A DNA stretch of 64,000 nucleotides, from positions 3,689,001 to 3,753,000 of the forward strand of contig OZ037769.1 in assembly GCA_964035545.1 (NCBI GenBank), in the 5' to 3' direction. This document shows, piece by piece, positions 1 to 13,348 of this stretch. Position 1 is the first letter of the stretch. The number at the start of each line of letters is the position of its first letter. The position numbers and the translations under genes were made by a program. The DNA comes from Bugula neritina. Taxonomy: Eukaryota > Bryozoa > Gymnolaemata > Cheilostomatida > Bugulidae. The notes beneath the pieces are model-generated. The model was not told the origin of the DNA. It ran no database searches and was given only the letters and a program-made list of their open reading frames with translations.

Positions 1-335
1 TGTGAATCTTCCCTGGTGTTTATTTTATTATTTAAACTTGGCTTATATACTGGGTTTACAACCTACACTTCTACACCATCAAGATTACTAATTTTGTTAA
101 CCAACTTAATTTTTTTATTATATGATACATATATCTATGCCAACTGGTTGTACTTGAGAGCTATAAGGAATTTGCTGTAGGCACAGCTTGTTTTCAAAGG
201 TTAAAGAAATAGCGCAAAGTAAAAGCTTGGCACTTGTAATGAGTCATGCTAGATGAAAATTGATTGGCTACATCATATATTGTTCAAAATCTATTCCATT
301 TTAAACTTATTAGTGTTATTTCATGTTTGCCACAG

Positions 336-3300
336 GAACAAAATACGCAGGATTGTCTAATGGCTACTGTTATTGTGGCAATTCCTACGGCAGGTATGGA
401 AAAGCCGATGCGGATGACTTTTGTTCTGATCCATGTCCTGTCCCTCACGAGGATGAGATGTGTGGAGCATCTTACCTTGTCTCTTTGTATAGGACTAATT
501 ATCTAGGTCAGTATGCTATAACTGAACAGTGTTTTATGTGCAAATCTGTACTACTAAAAGTAGTAAATTTTACTTGTTTAATGAAATATATTCCAAGAGG
601 CTAATTAGTAAAATTATCAAAATGATCAAATTTTCACTCAACAACCAACCAGCAACAGCTGGAACAATACTTTTTGAATAATTTATATATTTGAGAAGTA
701 GTGCTTGCATATATAATAATTATTTTGATAAAGTAAATTAACAAACTTTGAGGTGGTATATGATGACTTTTTTCTATCTCTAAGCATTATGATAACATAT
801 TGTGCCAGTCAATATACTACCTCATTGTTTTTTCATAATTTTATGATGTAACAGCGTGATGTGACTTACTTTAATGTGTCACACTATGCCATTGTCATAT
901 GATCTGGGTTGATGTGTCACAGGGTGTTATGTGAAAGATAATAGTTCACTGGAAGGTAACCCAATAGAATATGTGACAGCTGAAGAATGTACAGAAGCAT
1001 GTGGCTATGCAGGTTAGTGCATGTTTCTATATTCCAAGTAAGTTATGAAAATTTGATGGGAAGACAAATCTAGTTGTACCAAGTATAAAGTTTTTAGAAG
1101 ATGTCTTTTTAAATATTGTAGGAATACTGACACTTAAATAAGATGTTTTGTGGCAGCCTGACAATAATGTGCATGCAATAAATGTTTTCGTTTTAACTTT
1201 TCTGGTAACTCATCTCTATGAAATTATTTTTAGCATTATTTATGTTTTAACAATGAAATATATTATAGTATAACATTGAGTAGGGATTTGGGTTTTGTAA
1301 TTTTACTTTTTTGAAGATGGCTCATTTAGTGCCTCTTTTCAATGTCCAACAGAGCAATTTCGTTATTCAAATAAAATGTTAATGTTTTCATTGCAGAATT
1401 TAATATAATGATGTAATGTAACATCATGGGTTTATAATATATATTGCAGACTACGATTTTGTTGGCGTAGCGCTAAATCAGGGTTGTAATTGTGACAATG
1501 ACTTCAACAGATTTACTGAAACTAGTAACGAAAATTGCGCTGCTGCGTGTCCCAGCAACAGTAGTCTGATTTGTGGAATTCCTGGTGTGAAGGCAGTATA
1601 TAAGACATGGGTGTTTACCAGAGGTAAGGGTCTGTTACTATGCTAATTTTAATACAATAATTACTTATCACATTTGATAATATATTTAATTTCTATGATG
1701 TACATTTTTCTGGAATTTGCAAAAATTTTTGTATCTTGTGTCGATTGCAAAAATTTACACTAAAGGAGTTGAACTCATTTTTTTTATCTTTACATAATTT
1801 AAACTCTTTTTCTACAAAATTTATCAATTTTTCTAGCTAAATATTTCTTTAAATTTAATCTGTCATACCTTACAAAGTTTAATAAAATGTTTACTTGTAA
1901 TGTTTGATATTATGTTGAAATTTTCAATGATCTGAAATTACTCATTACAAATTTCTAAGTGTATAGTCTCATTGAGACTGAAATGTAAAATACAATAAAA
2001 TAACTGAGGTTTACAAAATGTTAATTATACTTTTTACTTTATATTTCGATTTTGATGATATATAAATGTTTACCATGTATGAGTTAGATTTCATTTTTAA
2101 GATCTTTCTCACGAAGTTTGTTTTGTTCAAAATTTTTTTTTACAAAATATAAGGAATAACATTTAAAATCTAACTTAACTTAACATACCTCAGCATATAA
2201 GTCATAATGTTAATTTCCATCAAAATGTTTTATTTTATACAGACATCGTATTTGGATACTCCCGCGGCTGTTATCTAGAGAACGCATCAGACCCTGACAT
2301 GGACGATACTCCAGTTACTCTCAATCCGGACACTGCTTTGGAAGATTGTACAGAAAGTTGTGTCAACAGAGGTTCGCATCTTTGCAATTGACCCTTTGCA
2401 TTGTGTTGGAAAAGTAAAATATCATTTTATTAATAATATAGAAATTATCCTAAATAATTTTATATATAAATTATTTGGACCATAATATACAACATCATAG
2501 TTGCAACTACTATTGTGGTTATTTGATAAATATATTCCAATAACTTGAGCAATGTGCAAAAACTTCCGTTTTATTGCCGTTGCATGCTTTACAAAAAAAT
2601 TAAGTTTTCAACTCAAAATTATATTGAGAAAAAGTATCTTCTAACAGTTTCAAAACCATCTAATTTTAAACAAGCAGCCGGTGTTATCATGCAACTAAAT
2701 ATTTGTACAGTTATTTTGTTAGCTTTCAAGAAATTATGACTTCAAAAAAAATATATATCTATTATACACAACAGGTTGTAAAATTTGGTATTTAGTCTCT
2801 ATTATGGCAATAAAATGCTGTACAGAACAGCACCACCCTTCAAGATGTTTACTGGTTTAGAAAAAGTTTTTAATACAAAGTTAATATACTCGTACATGAA
2901 CATACAACACAAAAGCATGTCTATAGTTGAAACGGCCTGAGGCACCAAACAATATGGGTGTCTGTTAGTCAGTCAGTTATTTATCTCTTTGAACATTCAT
3001 TCTCTGCATTGCATAGTTTTGCTATGTCACTACTTATAGGATTCAAATATGCTGGAGTACAAGAGACTAGTTGTTTCTGTTCTCAAACTTATGGCAAGCA
3101 CGGTGAAACCTCGGAGTTTGATTGCAATCTATGTGAAGACGGCTCATACATGAGATGTGGCGCTCAGGAGAAAAACTCTGTGTACCGCACGACTTTTCTA
3201 GGTAAGAGTAGAATAGAGGAAAGCAATTTATTCTGTGTAGTGATGAGTTTAGCCAGTGGTCCCTGTGGTGTAATGGTTAGCACCCTTGCTTGCATACCAG

Positions 3301-5331
3301 AGGTCTCAGGTTCGATTCCCAGTGGGAGCAATTATTTTTCATTCTGCACTCCAATAAAAAAAAATTATTTACTTCTGAAATTGTGGCGAACTTTCAAATG
3401 ACAAGTTAAACAAATTCATGCAAATACCAGTGTTAAAAAATAGCATTTCTGTTGATATGAATTAATTATACTGTCTCAGATTGAAACCAAAATTTTAAGC
3501 CCATGTTATGTTTTTGAACTATAGGTCTTGCAAAGTTCTACCATTTTTTTCCATGTTTAATATATTTCATTGCTAAATCATTGAAATTAGAAAAGTATTT
3601 TTAAGACTAGAAAAATTATGGCAATTTTTAACTTCTACAGTTATTTTAGTTCTCTGGTAAACAATGTTTCAATCATTATAGCTGCTTTTAACATAAATGA
3701 TGCCAAAAATCTCGTGAGAACATATGCTGATTATACAGTATATCCAAAGGATTGCTGCTCAAGTGCGCTTCTTTCTAGTAGATATCAATTTTCAGTATAA
3801 GATCTTTAAAAAAAACATTGGGACAGTAAATTTAACTATTTTTTTAGTTTTATTATTTGAAATGACCTACTCAAGGTTTTGAATGATATAAAATTTACAT
3901 AATATATTGTATTGGTAATTCTAAAACTACAACGAAATACTTTGTGTTTCTTTAAACTATATGGATTAGAATGAACTTTTGGCTAATAAATAGTAGAAAA
4001 AGAGGTAAAAATTAGTTTGTTTCCTGTGGGCATAATTTGCTTTTGTTTCAAAAATATGTGATAGATTAAATATTTTTCCAAACTTGTAAAAAACTTGTTT
4101 GACTCCAAAAATGTCCCATACTTTCATGCTGAATCTGAATAAAATTGTTTGGAAACCTTATTATTTAAGATTGTAATTTACAAGCTTAAAAATATAAATG
4201 TGAAATTATTTTTTATTATATTTTTCAATAAACTTTTTAAATGTAAATGTTTGTGTTTTGCAGGCTGTTACATAGAAGATATGTTTGTAAAGACATTTGA
4301 TCACTTTGCTCATTTACCTAGTTATGATATCACTCCAACTGAATGCATATCGAAATGCAGAAAAGATGGTGAGTTAATTAACTTAATTCTACATACTTAT
4401 TTCGTAATAAGGAGACAAGATAGCCTGGTTTAAATATATTTAGAAGTTATCAATTCACCATGTCAACCTATTTGACCTGTAGAATTTTAATCCTAAAACA
4501 CAATAACTTTTAATTTCAGAAGATTTTTCAAAATTTTAAAAGTGATGCTCAATTTTTTTGTTGCTGCCGCTGCTGGGTCTAGCAATGTATTTGGTCGAAA
4601 TTTATAAGTAGCATATGTAAATCATATTTGCTACACGTTTTATATAGTGTTGCAATACATATAATAAAGCAAGCTCAACATTATACTGTGTGAAATAGCA
4701 GATGGCATACTCATATTTCTTTTAAAAGGCAAATCATTCGCTCAAGGTTGCACATTTTATCTAATATATAGTATTGATTATAGTATAATATGAACTATAC
4801 TAAAATATAACTTTAACTAGAGTATCATATGAACTACAGTAGATTATAACATATAGAAAAGTATAACATAATATTTACTAGAGTATAATATAATATTAAT
4901 TAGATTTTAATAGCAACTATAAAGTATAATATGGTATGTAGCAGAGTATATAATTCATGATATTTACTAGAATATAATATCTAAAAAACAATCCGAATTT
5001 TCCTTCATTATTCAGTGTATGGAAAACTGAAAATTAGTAAGGAAAGCTTATTTTTCAAGCCTTATAAATTTTATAGAGATGGTATATTAAAATTATATTT
5101 TCTATAAGTACATAAACGTTTTAAGACACTTTTATAAATATTTTAGGATTTCTTTTTGCTGGAATTCGAAATGGACAAGATTGTTACTGTGGAAATGAAT
5201 TCAACAGATACGGTGAAGCCCCTGTGGATGAATGCAATCTCCCTTGTTCTGGCAACCCTCAGGTTACTTGTGGTGGAATCCTTCGTAATTCTGTTTATAA
5301 TACTCAGTTTGACTCTCAAAGATACAATTAA
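336..5331 (+). CDS. Gene A (5' partial): multi-WSC-domain protein, C-terminal part
   Basis: Seven exons read in one continuous phase-1 frame: 336-506, 923-1012, 1450-1623, 2243-2371, 3040-3201, 4264-4368 and 5147-5331 (TAA at 5329-5331). The first exon is the second half of a WSC domain; the rest form three more complete WSC domains, each from a short 'GCY...C...C' exon and a longer 'AG...C.C...C...C.CG..NSVY' exon. WSC is a cysteine-rich module of about 80-90 residues with eight cysteines, known as a putative carbohydrate-binding domain in yeast Wsc sensors, Kremen and polycystin-1. With at least four WSC units this member is longer at its C-terminus than its neighbours. Its 5' part lies outside the window, so a CD225 domain is expected from the paralogs but not seen. 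The donor after 2371 (GTTCGC) is weak. The third exon's domain is divergent. Splicing is inferred from junctions and frame only. Confidence 0.82.
3258..3330 (+). repeat. tRNA-like short repeat in an intron of gene A
   Basis: A 73-base stretch resembles a tRNA: A-box-like TGGTGTAATGG, a four-pair D stem GGTG/CACC and a B box GGTTCGATTCC. The acceptor arms pair imperfectly (two mismatches) and no five-pair anticodon stem forms, so it is better read as a tRNA-derived SINE head or tRNA relic than a working tRNA. Related copies lie at 8139-8208, 32657-32727, 36379-36450, 53749-53816 and 57232-57305. Confidence 0.55.
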
Positions 5332-7678
5332 TAGTTATATATAATATTATAGTTGGTTATGTAAAATTTATTTTATATTTACCAGCATTATATATTTAGG
5401 TTTCAATAGTACAATGTTACTTTGAAATTTCAGGCTGTAGCTTTATCTAGCAATTCAAACTTTCAATTTGAGTTTAGTATATTGTAAGAAATGGTGTTGT
5501 GTACACAAACTGGGAAAATTAGAGCTTATTTTGTAAACTATATAAATAGTTATTTTATAAAAAGTTTCTAACTTGCATGTATGGAAATTGTCACAAATCA
5601 CTTATTTTACTGCAAATGTTAATAAATAATATAGAATGACTTTTATTCTGGTCATGAAATAGTAGTCACACTGCCAGATCTTAGCCAATTATTAGAAAAT
5701 CAATTTTATATGATTTCATTTGAATTTTTGTAAAAACTTTATGCTTCCATTGTTTTCAGTAAAACAAAACGTATTATGATCATTAGGATAAGAGACAGTT
5801 TTGCCATGCTTTGCAATTGATGATAGTTTAAGAATTTTAGATTAACTTTTGTCTGGAATTATTGTATGATGGATGAGAATTGTATCTAAGTTAGAAATGT
5901 TTTCATACCGTGAACTCGATATGAAGATTGTAATTAGATCTGATCAATTTTAAATTTTATTGATAAAGATAACTAAATGTATAAAACAATATACGACATG
6001 TACTCCATGCCATCGATTTCTCTTTGATTTTCTAATTGTAAATCATAATGTTAGTTCTATACTCAGCATAATGTACTTTGTAGCTTAATATAGTAAGAAG
6101 TTCTTCTTGCACCTCTGTTTTTCTGTTAGTACATTTACAAACTAGATAAAAAGTAATTACTCAAAATTCAGTGAAAATGTACATGTTTAGAAGTTATCTG
6201 CTCCTAACAGTGTCCAGTTTACACACACAGGGAGCTTTGTAAACAATTATTGTATTATGACTACCAGGTGGTTGACATAATAACATACTGATTTAGTACC
6301 AGCTAGTACAGCTACGGCCATATTATTATATCACTACATAAATAAGCTCTTTTGTTCAGTATAATATTATATCACGTATTGATCTTTATATATATTTTAG
6401 TTTACAAAGAGATCCAATTGCATTATCAATGGTTTGTGAATAAGAACAATAAACTTATTCTTGGAAACTATTCACCTATATCTATTTCATAAACCTGAAT
6501 TTGAAAACTGACACACTTTATAGAAGTGGTGGCGACATCATAATATGATATTGCAGCTCATGTCTTCATTTGATAGAGTAAATAATTTATTTCTTTAACA
6601 TTAGCAGTTATTAGCTAATGTAACGCCTCAGGATTAAAAAAATAACAATACTGCTGTATAGAACTGTATACTTGTTGGGTGTCACAATGCAAAACTACAA
6701 ATATGGTGCAGCCAAACAACTTAAATAAAAACAATCAAAATAGGAGAATGTTGGTTTATGACATTAGCACCTTCTCAGCCATGTTACAGCTACATGCTGT
6801 TTATATATAAAACAAACATTCCCTTGAGGCCACATAAAATCGATTGGTTTTTCTAAGCTTATTTGAATAGGTTTTACCTATACTTATACTAATGATGAAT
6901 GCCATTAGGTAATATTATTCAATTTTTTCGCTTGACTTAAGCCTTTGTGAAGCAGTGTAAAGAATTCTTTGCGTGTCCTACTTTTGTTCAATAATCACAG
7001 AGTCATAGCTTAGGTAAGTGTGATCTTGCTATAGGGCGTAGTTCGTATTGATTTTCAGTTGATGACATAAGGGAAAAGCTGCCAATACATATAAGCATTA
7101 TACTGTATTGTATAATAGTTTATATAGTAGAAGCTTTAATTGCTTGTTTAGTTGCAGCATTGTAAGCTGTAAAATCACGAAGTGAGGCTAGTAAACTAAC
7201 TGGTCAAGTAAAATTTTATATATTGTCAGAAGAGGGTGAGTTTATGTCACATTTTCATCAGTTAATCTGTATATAAACTTCAAGGAATTAGTTGATATTT
7301 GCTCTGTGTAAAAAGTCCACTTGAGTTATAAAAGCTAATTTGGCATTCAATATTTGCAAGGATAGTTTAGTAAACTATAACTAAGAGTTAGAAAAAGCAA
7401 CTTTTGAAACTTTTGATGTTGGATTATAATTAATCTTTGATTCAAGCTAAATAATACTTTGTGAAACATATTGCGCAGGATTATACTTTTGCACACTGTC
7501 TTATGTACGCCATATATATATGTAAGCATAAGCTAAGCACCTACTCTTTTAAGTGCGTTGCTTTTAAACTACACTGATTCAATGTTTACACCTTCTAAAT
7601 GTCTCTTATAACCTGCAAAATGGCAAAAACCATTTAACTACTATTAGGTATCACCGTGTGACAGTCTTGCAGTCAATT

Positions 7679-7693
7679 GGGGGGGGGGGGGGG
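7679..7693. repeat. poly-G tract (15 G)
   Basis: An uninterrupted run of G. Shorter G-runs occur at about 8205-8217 and 8960-8970. Such tracts are prone to slippage and assembly error and can form quadruplexes. Confidence 0.8.
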
Positions 7694-7889
7694 CGAGACT
7701 AGTTTCAGACTCTCAGTCTGGTTGAACGTTACTCAGGCAGTTTCTCTATAAATAATTATATATTTTCGAAATATCAACAGAAATTTCCACTTGGGTGTAA
7801 ATAAAAAGACTCCTACGGATGTTTATATAGTCACTATCCTTGTGAGAAATATCTGATGCAAAATATTTTTAAATGGAACTTTAAACACT

Positions 7890-8217
7890 TATTAACATGT
7901 GGCTCAGGAAAAATTATGACTGGATGCTTTTTCAAACAAATTGGTAAGCAGGCGCCTTTACCAATTACACCACGGAGGCCACTGGGTAAACTCAACACTA
8001 CATCCCACCCAGTTCTCTGAACTCCACTTGCCTATCTACTACTCTTTCAGTCTTCAGGCTCCCCTGGCCTTTCCACTCTCTTGGAGTACTACTACTACAC
8101 TTTATTAAAGGCCAAAATAGCTTGAAAAATAAATGCCCCTATCGGGATTTCAACCACAGACCTTCGGTCTGCAAGCAGGCACGGCAACCAACTAAACCAC
8201 AGGGAGGGGGGGGGGGG
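7890..8217 (-). repeat. Nested dispersed repeats with tRNA-like segments
   Basis: Contains a version of a repeat holding the word GACTGGATGCT (also at about 19000, 31700, 39900, 55610 and 56480), joined to two tRNA-like pieces read on the minus strand: about 7941-7985 (5' half only) and 8139-8208 (A box, B-box-like GGTTGAAATCC). The two pieces share GGTAAAC/AACACTACA flanks, suggesting a SINE with a common body. Confidence 0.5.
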
Positions 8218-8381
8218 CTGGGTAAACGCAACACTACAGACTTCTACTGAAGTTGTAACTCAGCATGACTTACTAAGCCAATGCTAGTAGCCCCCAGATT
8301 ACAGCTTATTCCCAGTGCCAATGATTCTTAAAACCTGATCTACTGAAGTGAATATAAAAATATAAATTAGGGCTCAACTGA

Positions 8382-9696
8382 ATAGGGGTAACGGGGGCAC
8401 AACGGGCCGAATTTCGCATTTTTTGCTCTCATTCGTCTGTTTTTCAAGTTACTAGTTCAATAATCTGTAGTCTTAATGCTGCATCTGTTGTCTATTACAG
8501 GTATCAGTTTGCTGTTTCTATCTCTCTCATAATTTTCAGAATAATGAAATTTTCATGAGGAAAAAATCGGCCCATTGTGCCCCGGTACCGGGGTACAATG
8601 GGCCACTGGGTGGGACACAACAAATATATTGAAACTTGGCAGATTTTGTTGCATCTGATCTTTATTTATTTAATATTACAAATAAATAAACATATTCTTT
8701 CAGATTTAAAGCAAAATTCATGTTTTAACTGTACAGTTTGTGCCACCAGGGGGAGGCAAAATCAAACGCACATCACTCGGTTCTACGGTGCCATTATCAT
8801 TACTGTTTGAAACTAAAAATGTTTTTTATTTACACTTTAGAAAAACTTTTATCAGAAAAAAAAACTTTAGTAACATGTGCTACAAAATTTTAAGTGGACT
8901 TTTTTCTATGAACTGCAGTTAAGGTGCATGGCTTCGATTTGTGGCTGGAGTACGGAAGGGAGGGGGGGGGGAGCGAATAAGCAAATCACAATTTATTTTA
9001 GTCAAATACATGTATATTCCCTCAATGATATAATGTATAATGAATATTATGACTATCTACTAGTAGCAACAGCAGAGTGTTTTGTATTATGTATAAAATA
9101 GCATAGCTTTAACCTCGCCAGATGTATATATTAGGGGAGCTTCACCTTGTAGTTTTGTACTCTTACCATGATGTCTTTGATATTTTACAAAAAGGTCAGA
9201 AATGGCTCTATCTATAGATTTTAGTAACATTTCAACCAACTTTTTGGGCAAACAACCCAATAACAGTGATCAGAGTACAATAATCAGGTGGCCCATTGTG
9301 CCCCGGTCAGCGTGGCCCATTGTGCCCCGGATGGCCAAATTGAACAAAAATGTGCCTCATGGAAAATTTATTTTAGAGTTTGCTGTTATACTAGTTAAGC
9401 AATGTAGAGACAAGCAATGGCAACAATATCAGTAAAATCTAGGCTTGTTGCCTTTGAGTGTAAAAAGTTATAAAGCCTTAACGACATCTTAAAAAATTTA
9501 CAAAAAGTAGGTAAAAACAGTTTTTCACTCGCCTTTTCAACATGTATGTTCCGCAAATGTTGAAACTACAGTGGCTGAATATTTATGTCAATACCTTTTT
9601 ATGAAAAAAAAATTCACAACTCTAAGTCAATAAGTTCTCTCACAATTTGGCCGGCTTTTTGTACCCCTATGACCGTTGTGCCCCCGTTACCCCTAT
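8382..9696. mobile_element. Non-autonomous TIR DNA transposon, 1.3 kb
   Basis: The first 24 bases (8382-8405, beginning ATAGGGGTAACG) are a perfect reverse complement of the last 24 (9673-9696). If the outer TA is the target duplication, the terminal repeat is about 21 bp. Near the ends a motif GGCCCATTGTGCCCCGG recurs: at 8570-8586, followed directly by an inverted copy to form a palindrome around GGTACC, and twice in direct orientation at 9292-9332. No open reading frame of transposase size exists inside, so this looks like a deleted or MITE-like element mobilised in trans. TA flanks suit Tc1/mariner or similar superfamilies, but no family is recognised. Confidence 0.8.
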
Positions 9697-9861
9697 ATCT
9701 GAAATGAAAACTCAGACTAGCAAACTTAAACTTAAACCATGCAGCTAAAAATAAATAAACTGTGACTGTACTATATAATACTCAGGTTGCTATGTAGTTT
9801 ATTTTTATATGCACCTTCAGCTTAACATTGGTCAATATTTACACATCTGCTGCAGGTCACA

Positions 9862-12800
9862 ATGGCTGAACCGGAAATGAATGAATATGAATATGTTAGT
9901 ACTGAAGATCAAAAGACTGGTACTTACCAGGGTTTATCAGCACCTCGGCCAATTGAAGCTCAGCCTGTGGGGAAAATAAACCCTCAACCTGGTCAACAAG
10001 GTGAACATCACTATGAGCAGCTGCCTACAGGGAACCAGCAGCAGTTTTTACCTCAACAAGGATATGCCCCTGCACCTGGAAATGCCTCTTATACACAACC
10101 TCCACCTGGATATGCCCCTCAAACACAGCCACCACCTGGAAATGCCTCTCATACTCAACCTCCACCTGGATATGTTCAACAAGGATATTCTGCACAACCA
10201 CTTGCTTATGGATATGTCACTGGTCAGCAGGTGATTGTACAGGCACCACCGCCTCTGCCAGTCGTAAGTTTATTTATATTATCCAGTGAATGCATACTTA
10301 CTCAATTTTTTCTTCTTAATTTGCCGCTTTTATTTTTATATGATAAAATTCTTTGAGCTATCCAAATACAAATAATATAATCATCTACAAATAGCTGAAG
10401 AATATACTAATCATTATGAAATATGAATAGGAGTATAATAACTACTATAAAACTTAATACTAAAACACCAATATAATATGAATGCCTTGTACAGAATATG
10501 AAACATGTTTGATGCATAAAAGTTGTAAGCATTTCAACAGGTCATTCTATACAGTTTTATTTGGAAGTTAAAATGACATCCATGTTTGATGAAGTATAAT
10601 ATGATGCTAGAGCTTTAAGTATAAAATTTTTAGATTTAGTTCAGAGTCAGGTTTAAATAAATTATAAATTAGACAAAGTGCCTATCTGTAGGTAACAGAA
10701 ACAAGTTCAATATGCTGGATGGTTTTTGGAATTCTGACGGCCATATGCTGCTGCCTGCCACTGGGAATTGCTGGTGCTGTCCTGGCATATTTATCTGGTG
10801 AAGATGCTAGAAGAGGAAATGCTGCTGCCTACAAGACAAAGATCTGTCAGTCTAAAGCTCTCACACTCACAGGACTAGGAATTGGGTTGCTGATCGTTAT
10901 AACTGTAGTATGTGCGGTAGGTGGCTGTTCATGTTGCATTATACAACCGTTGATCCCAAATGTATATATTATTAAACATGAAGACATTTTAACATATGCT
11001 ATTATAGAATGTTGAACATTTGTTTAATTCCTGTGTTACTTATAATTTACCATAATAACTACTTTTAATCTGAAAACCCGATAATATATCTTCATAACCT
11101 TCTTAGAATCTATATAGGTTTAATATAAATTGAGATTTTTGATTTATAGAAAGAAGAAAACTCCATTTAGTATAGGTAAAAAACAAAGTCATGCTATTTT
11201 AAAAACTGTACTTTAGTGCATTTTTTGCAATATATTTTATTATTGATCTTTTCAGATTTGCCATATTTATAATCTCCTAAATAGTTTTGTGTTCTGTCAG
11301 AGATATTCTCATCATTTTTCTATTTGAACACATCTCGAAATTGCCCAATTTCCTATAAACTCGGTTCTATCTCCGCTCTGTTCTGTTCGGGTAGCGGGTG
11401 GCTACTAGAGGCCTAGCTCAATTAGGCATCTCCACCTAACCCTGTCTTAAGTATCCTCTTCATTGAGGGAACATGACTAGAGATCTTTTCTGATTGTATC
11501 CCACCATCGATGCTTTGGGCGGTCACATGCAGTTTCTCTTTTCGTTAACTGTCATCTTATGCAATCTTCTGATATCATCTTCTTTCTTTCTTCTAATAAT
11601 ATGCAAGTCACCATTTACAGCTGATTTACTCTGTAAGTTTGTATGCTTATTATGTTTTATGTCTATGCTATTGATTCATTATTAATTGATTATCTCCATA
11701 TATCATGATATTAATTCTCTAGTTTACGATGATTATGTTTGTCAACCACTGCCTAGTAATATTTTAGAGTAACATGTGTAACTGGCATTATTGTTCAATC
11801 TTTCTTGGATTCAATATTAAATTCCTATTCTAGGGACAACTCAGAAAAAATAGGTTGTCCTTATTTGAAGGAGAAGATAATTTCCTTACACCAGCTAAAA
11901 TTGTAATGCTTGAGTTTTAGATGACAATATGGTGCATCGACTGTTATAAATAGTAAAATATTGTAGTATCTGGTACCAATATATTCTATTGGTCAAAGCT
12001 ATAGTGTCTATTCTGGAAACTCTGTTTATCCAACTTCTGGAAACTGGGGTTATCGGACTTCAACTCATGGATATCCAGGCACTCTGCCTGGTAAGTGCAT
12101 AAATGACTAATACTTTTAGGTTTTGTAAGTTGTTCATAATATGAGTGTAAAAATATCCGCTAAAATATATGTTTGTATATTACTATTAGTAAATGTTTGT
12201 TTAACATAATTTTCAAATTTGGCTTGCAAACTGCGTTAATTATACATAAATTCATTTATATTATTATAAAATCTTTTTTGTTGAATAAAGTTGGGAAATA
12301 ATATTGTCATGTACGCTATAAAAATTGTTGTTATAGCTTATTTAAATTACATATATATTCAATAATTTTATAATACAGTCAGCATTAGCATAAACATAGT
12401 TTCAATTTAGATTAAAGCAAAGATTTTAATTACAACGTTAAACGAAACAATAGGCCCCCTACCAGTTTTTAACTGTTATTTTTACTTTGAGCAGTTGGTG
12501 TGAGTTATCTCGGATGCTTTGATGACAGTGCAGTTTCTCGAGATCTTGATGGCGATGACTACGATTTTGGAGCTGGTCTTTCTGTAGAGAAGTGTACAGA
12601 CTACTGCTCTGCAAGAGGTGGGTGTAACTTTAGTTTATAGCTTTACTTCCAACTTATCTGTTATAGTGCAAACTTGCATACATTATATTAACATTCACAT
12701 TATATATGTATATTAAAGCAGCAGGTGTGACACAAACTGTAATATATTAAAACACAATGTGTCTGCTACACCTTTATGATGACAACTTCAGGTGCTCTAC

Positions 12801-13348
12801 CCTGAAAACAATTTTCGTCTCAAACACTAAATAAATAGAGTGACAGAGAGAAACCCTTTGCCTTTAACATAACTAGCACAGCACCAATTGATGATTTAGG
12901 CAATTATTTCAAATATGATACTTCTTATACTTGGCAGTAAAAAAGGAGTGTAAATTTCAGTGGATTTTAAGCCAGTTACAATTCAGAAGTTTAAATTTTG
13001 CTTAGTAATATATTAGTGATGAAATAACATGGGCTTCTTGTATAGGTGAATGGTGAGTAAAAGCTAGCCTTAGTATTAATTGCTGAGCAAACTTTAGATT
13101 ACAGTCACATGTTATGCTTCAAGAAAAAATTCATTATAATATATTTTAAAAATTTACTTATAATGTTTTTTTTCAAAGATTACTTATACGCCGGTCTACA
13201 AGATGGATATCGCTGTTATTGTGGGAAATCCTATGGTTCATACGGAGAGGTGAATCAGTACAGGTGCAGTTCTGTCTGCTCTGCTGATGGCATGGAATGT
13301 GGTGGATTTTACGCCAACTCTGTTTACAGAACTAACTATTATGGCTAA
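9862..13348 (+). CDS. Gene B: Pro-rich N-terminus, CD225 membrane domain, one WSC domain (347 aa)
   Basis: Exons 9862-10263, 10692-10916, 11967-12090, 12495-12617 and 13179-13348 (TAA 13346-13348) join in phases 0, 0, 1, 1. Residues 1-134 are Pro/Gln/Tyr-rich with two PPGY (PPxY) motifs near residues 81 and 101 and a YEQL sorting-type motif at Tyr51. Residues 135-209 are a CD225/dispanin domain: a first hydrophobic segment after SICWMVFGILTA with a CCC cluster, the basic ARRGN loop, then a second hydrophobic segment. Residues 210-250 are a Tyr/Ser/Gly linker; about 251-347 form one WSC domain. CD225 proteins (IFITMs, PRRTs) are membrane proteins with cytosolic N-terminus, placing the WSC domain outside or in the lumen. 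Unlike D-G there is no splice donor after the first WSC domain: the protein ends NYYG-stop. The start ATG has CACA before it, and MAE matches D-G. Confidence 0.85.
11335..11700. repeat. GC-richer insert in intron 2 of gene B, probable transposon fragment
   Basis: This stretch is clearly richer in G and C than the surrounding intron and has no counterpart in the equivalent intron of D-G, which suggests a foreign insert. No complete protein or terminal repeat is visible. Its identity is unknown. Confidence 0.3.

Larger units (their letters stand above)
5332..9861. other. Spacer between genes A and B
   Basis: No gene is supported here. The first 1.4 kb is AT-rich; AATAAA at about 5621 is a candidate polyadenylation signal for A. 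About 6835-7300 is homologous to blocks upstream of C, D, E, F and G (shared words around TTCTAAGCTT, a TTGTTCAAT region and TTTCAGTTGATGACA), so it is probably a duplicated 5' flank of the family. About 7900-8217 is a nest of dispersed repeats, and 8382-9696 is an inverted-repeat transposon, listed separately. Confidence 0.5.

Noticed and set aside
2545-2739. Small gene in an intron of A
   Set aside because: Low-complexity, AT-rich chance frame with no homolog in paralog introns.
3258-3330. Functional tRNA gene
   Set aside because: The B box is good, but the acceptor stem has two mismatches and no standard anticodon stem forms; related copies are scattered as repeats.
8577-9435. Small open frames inside the TIR element
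   Set aside because: Under 80 codons, no transposase motif, and they run through the internal repeat motifs.
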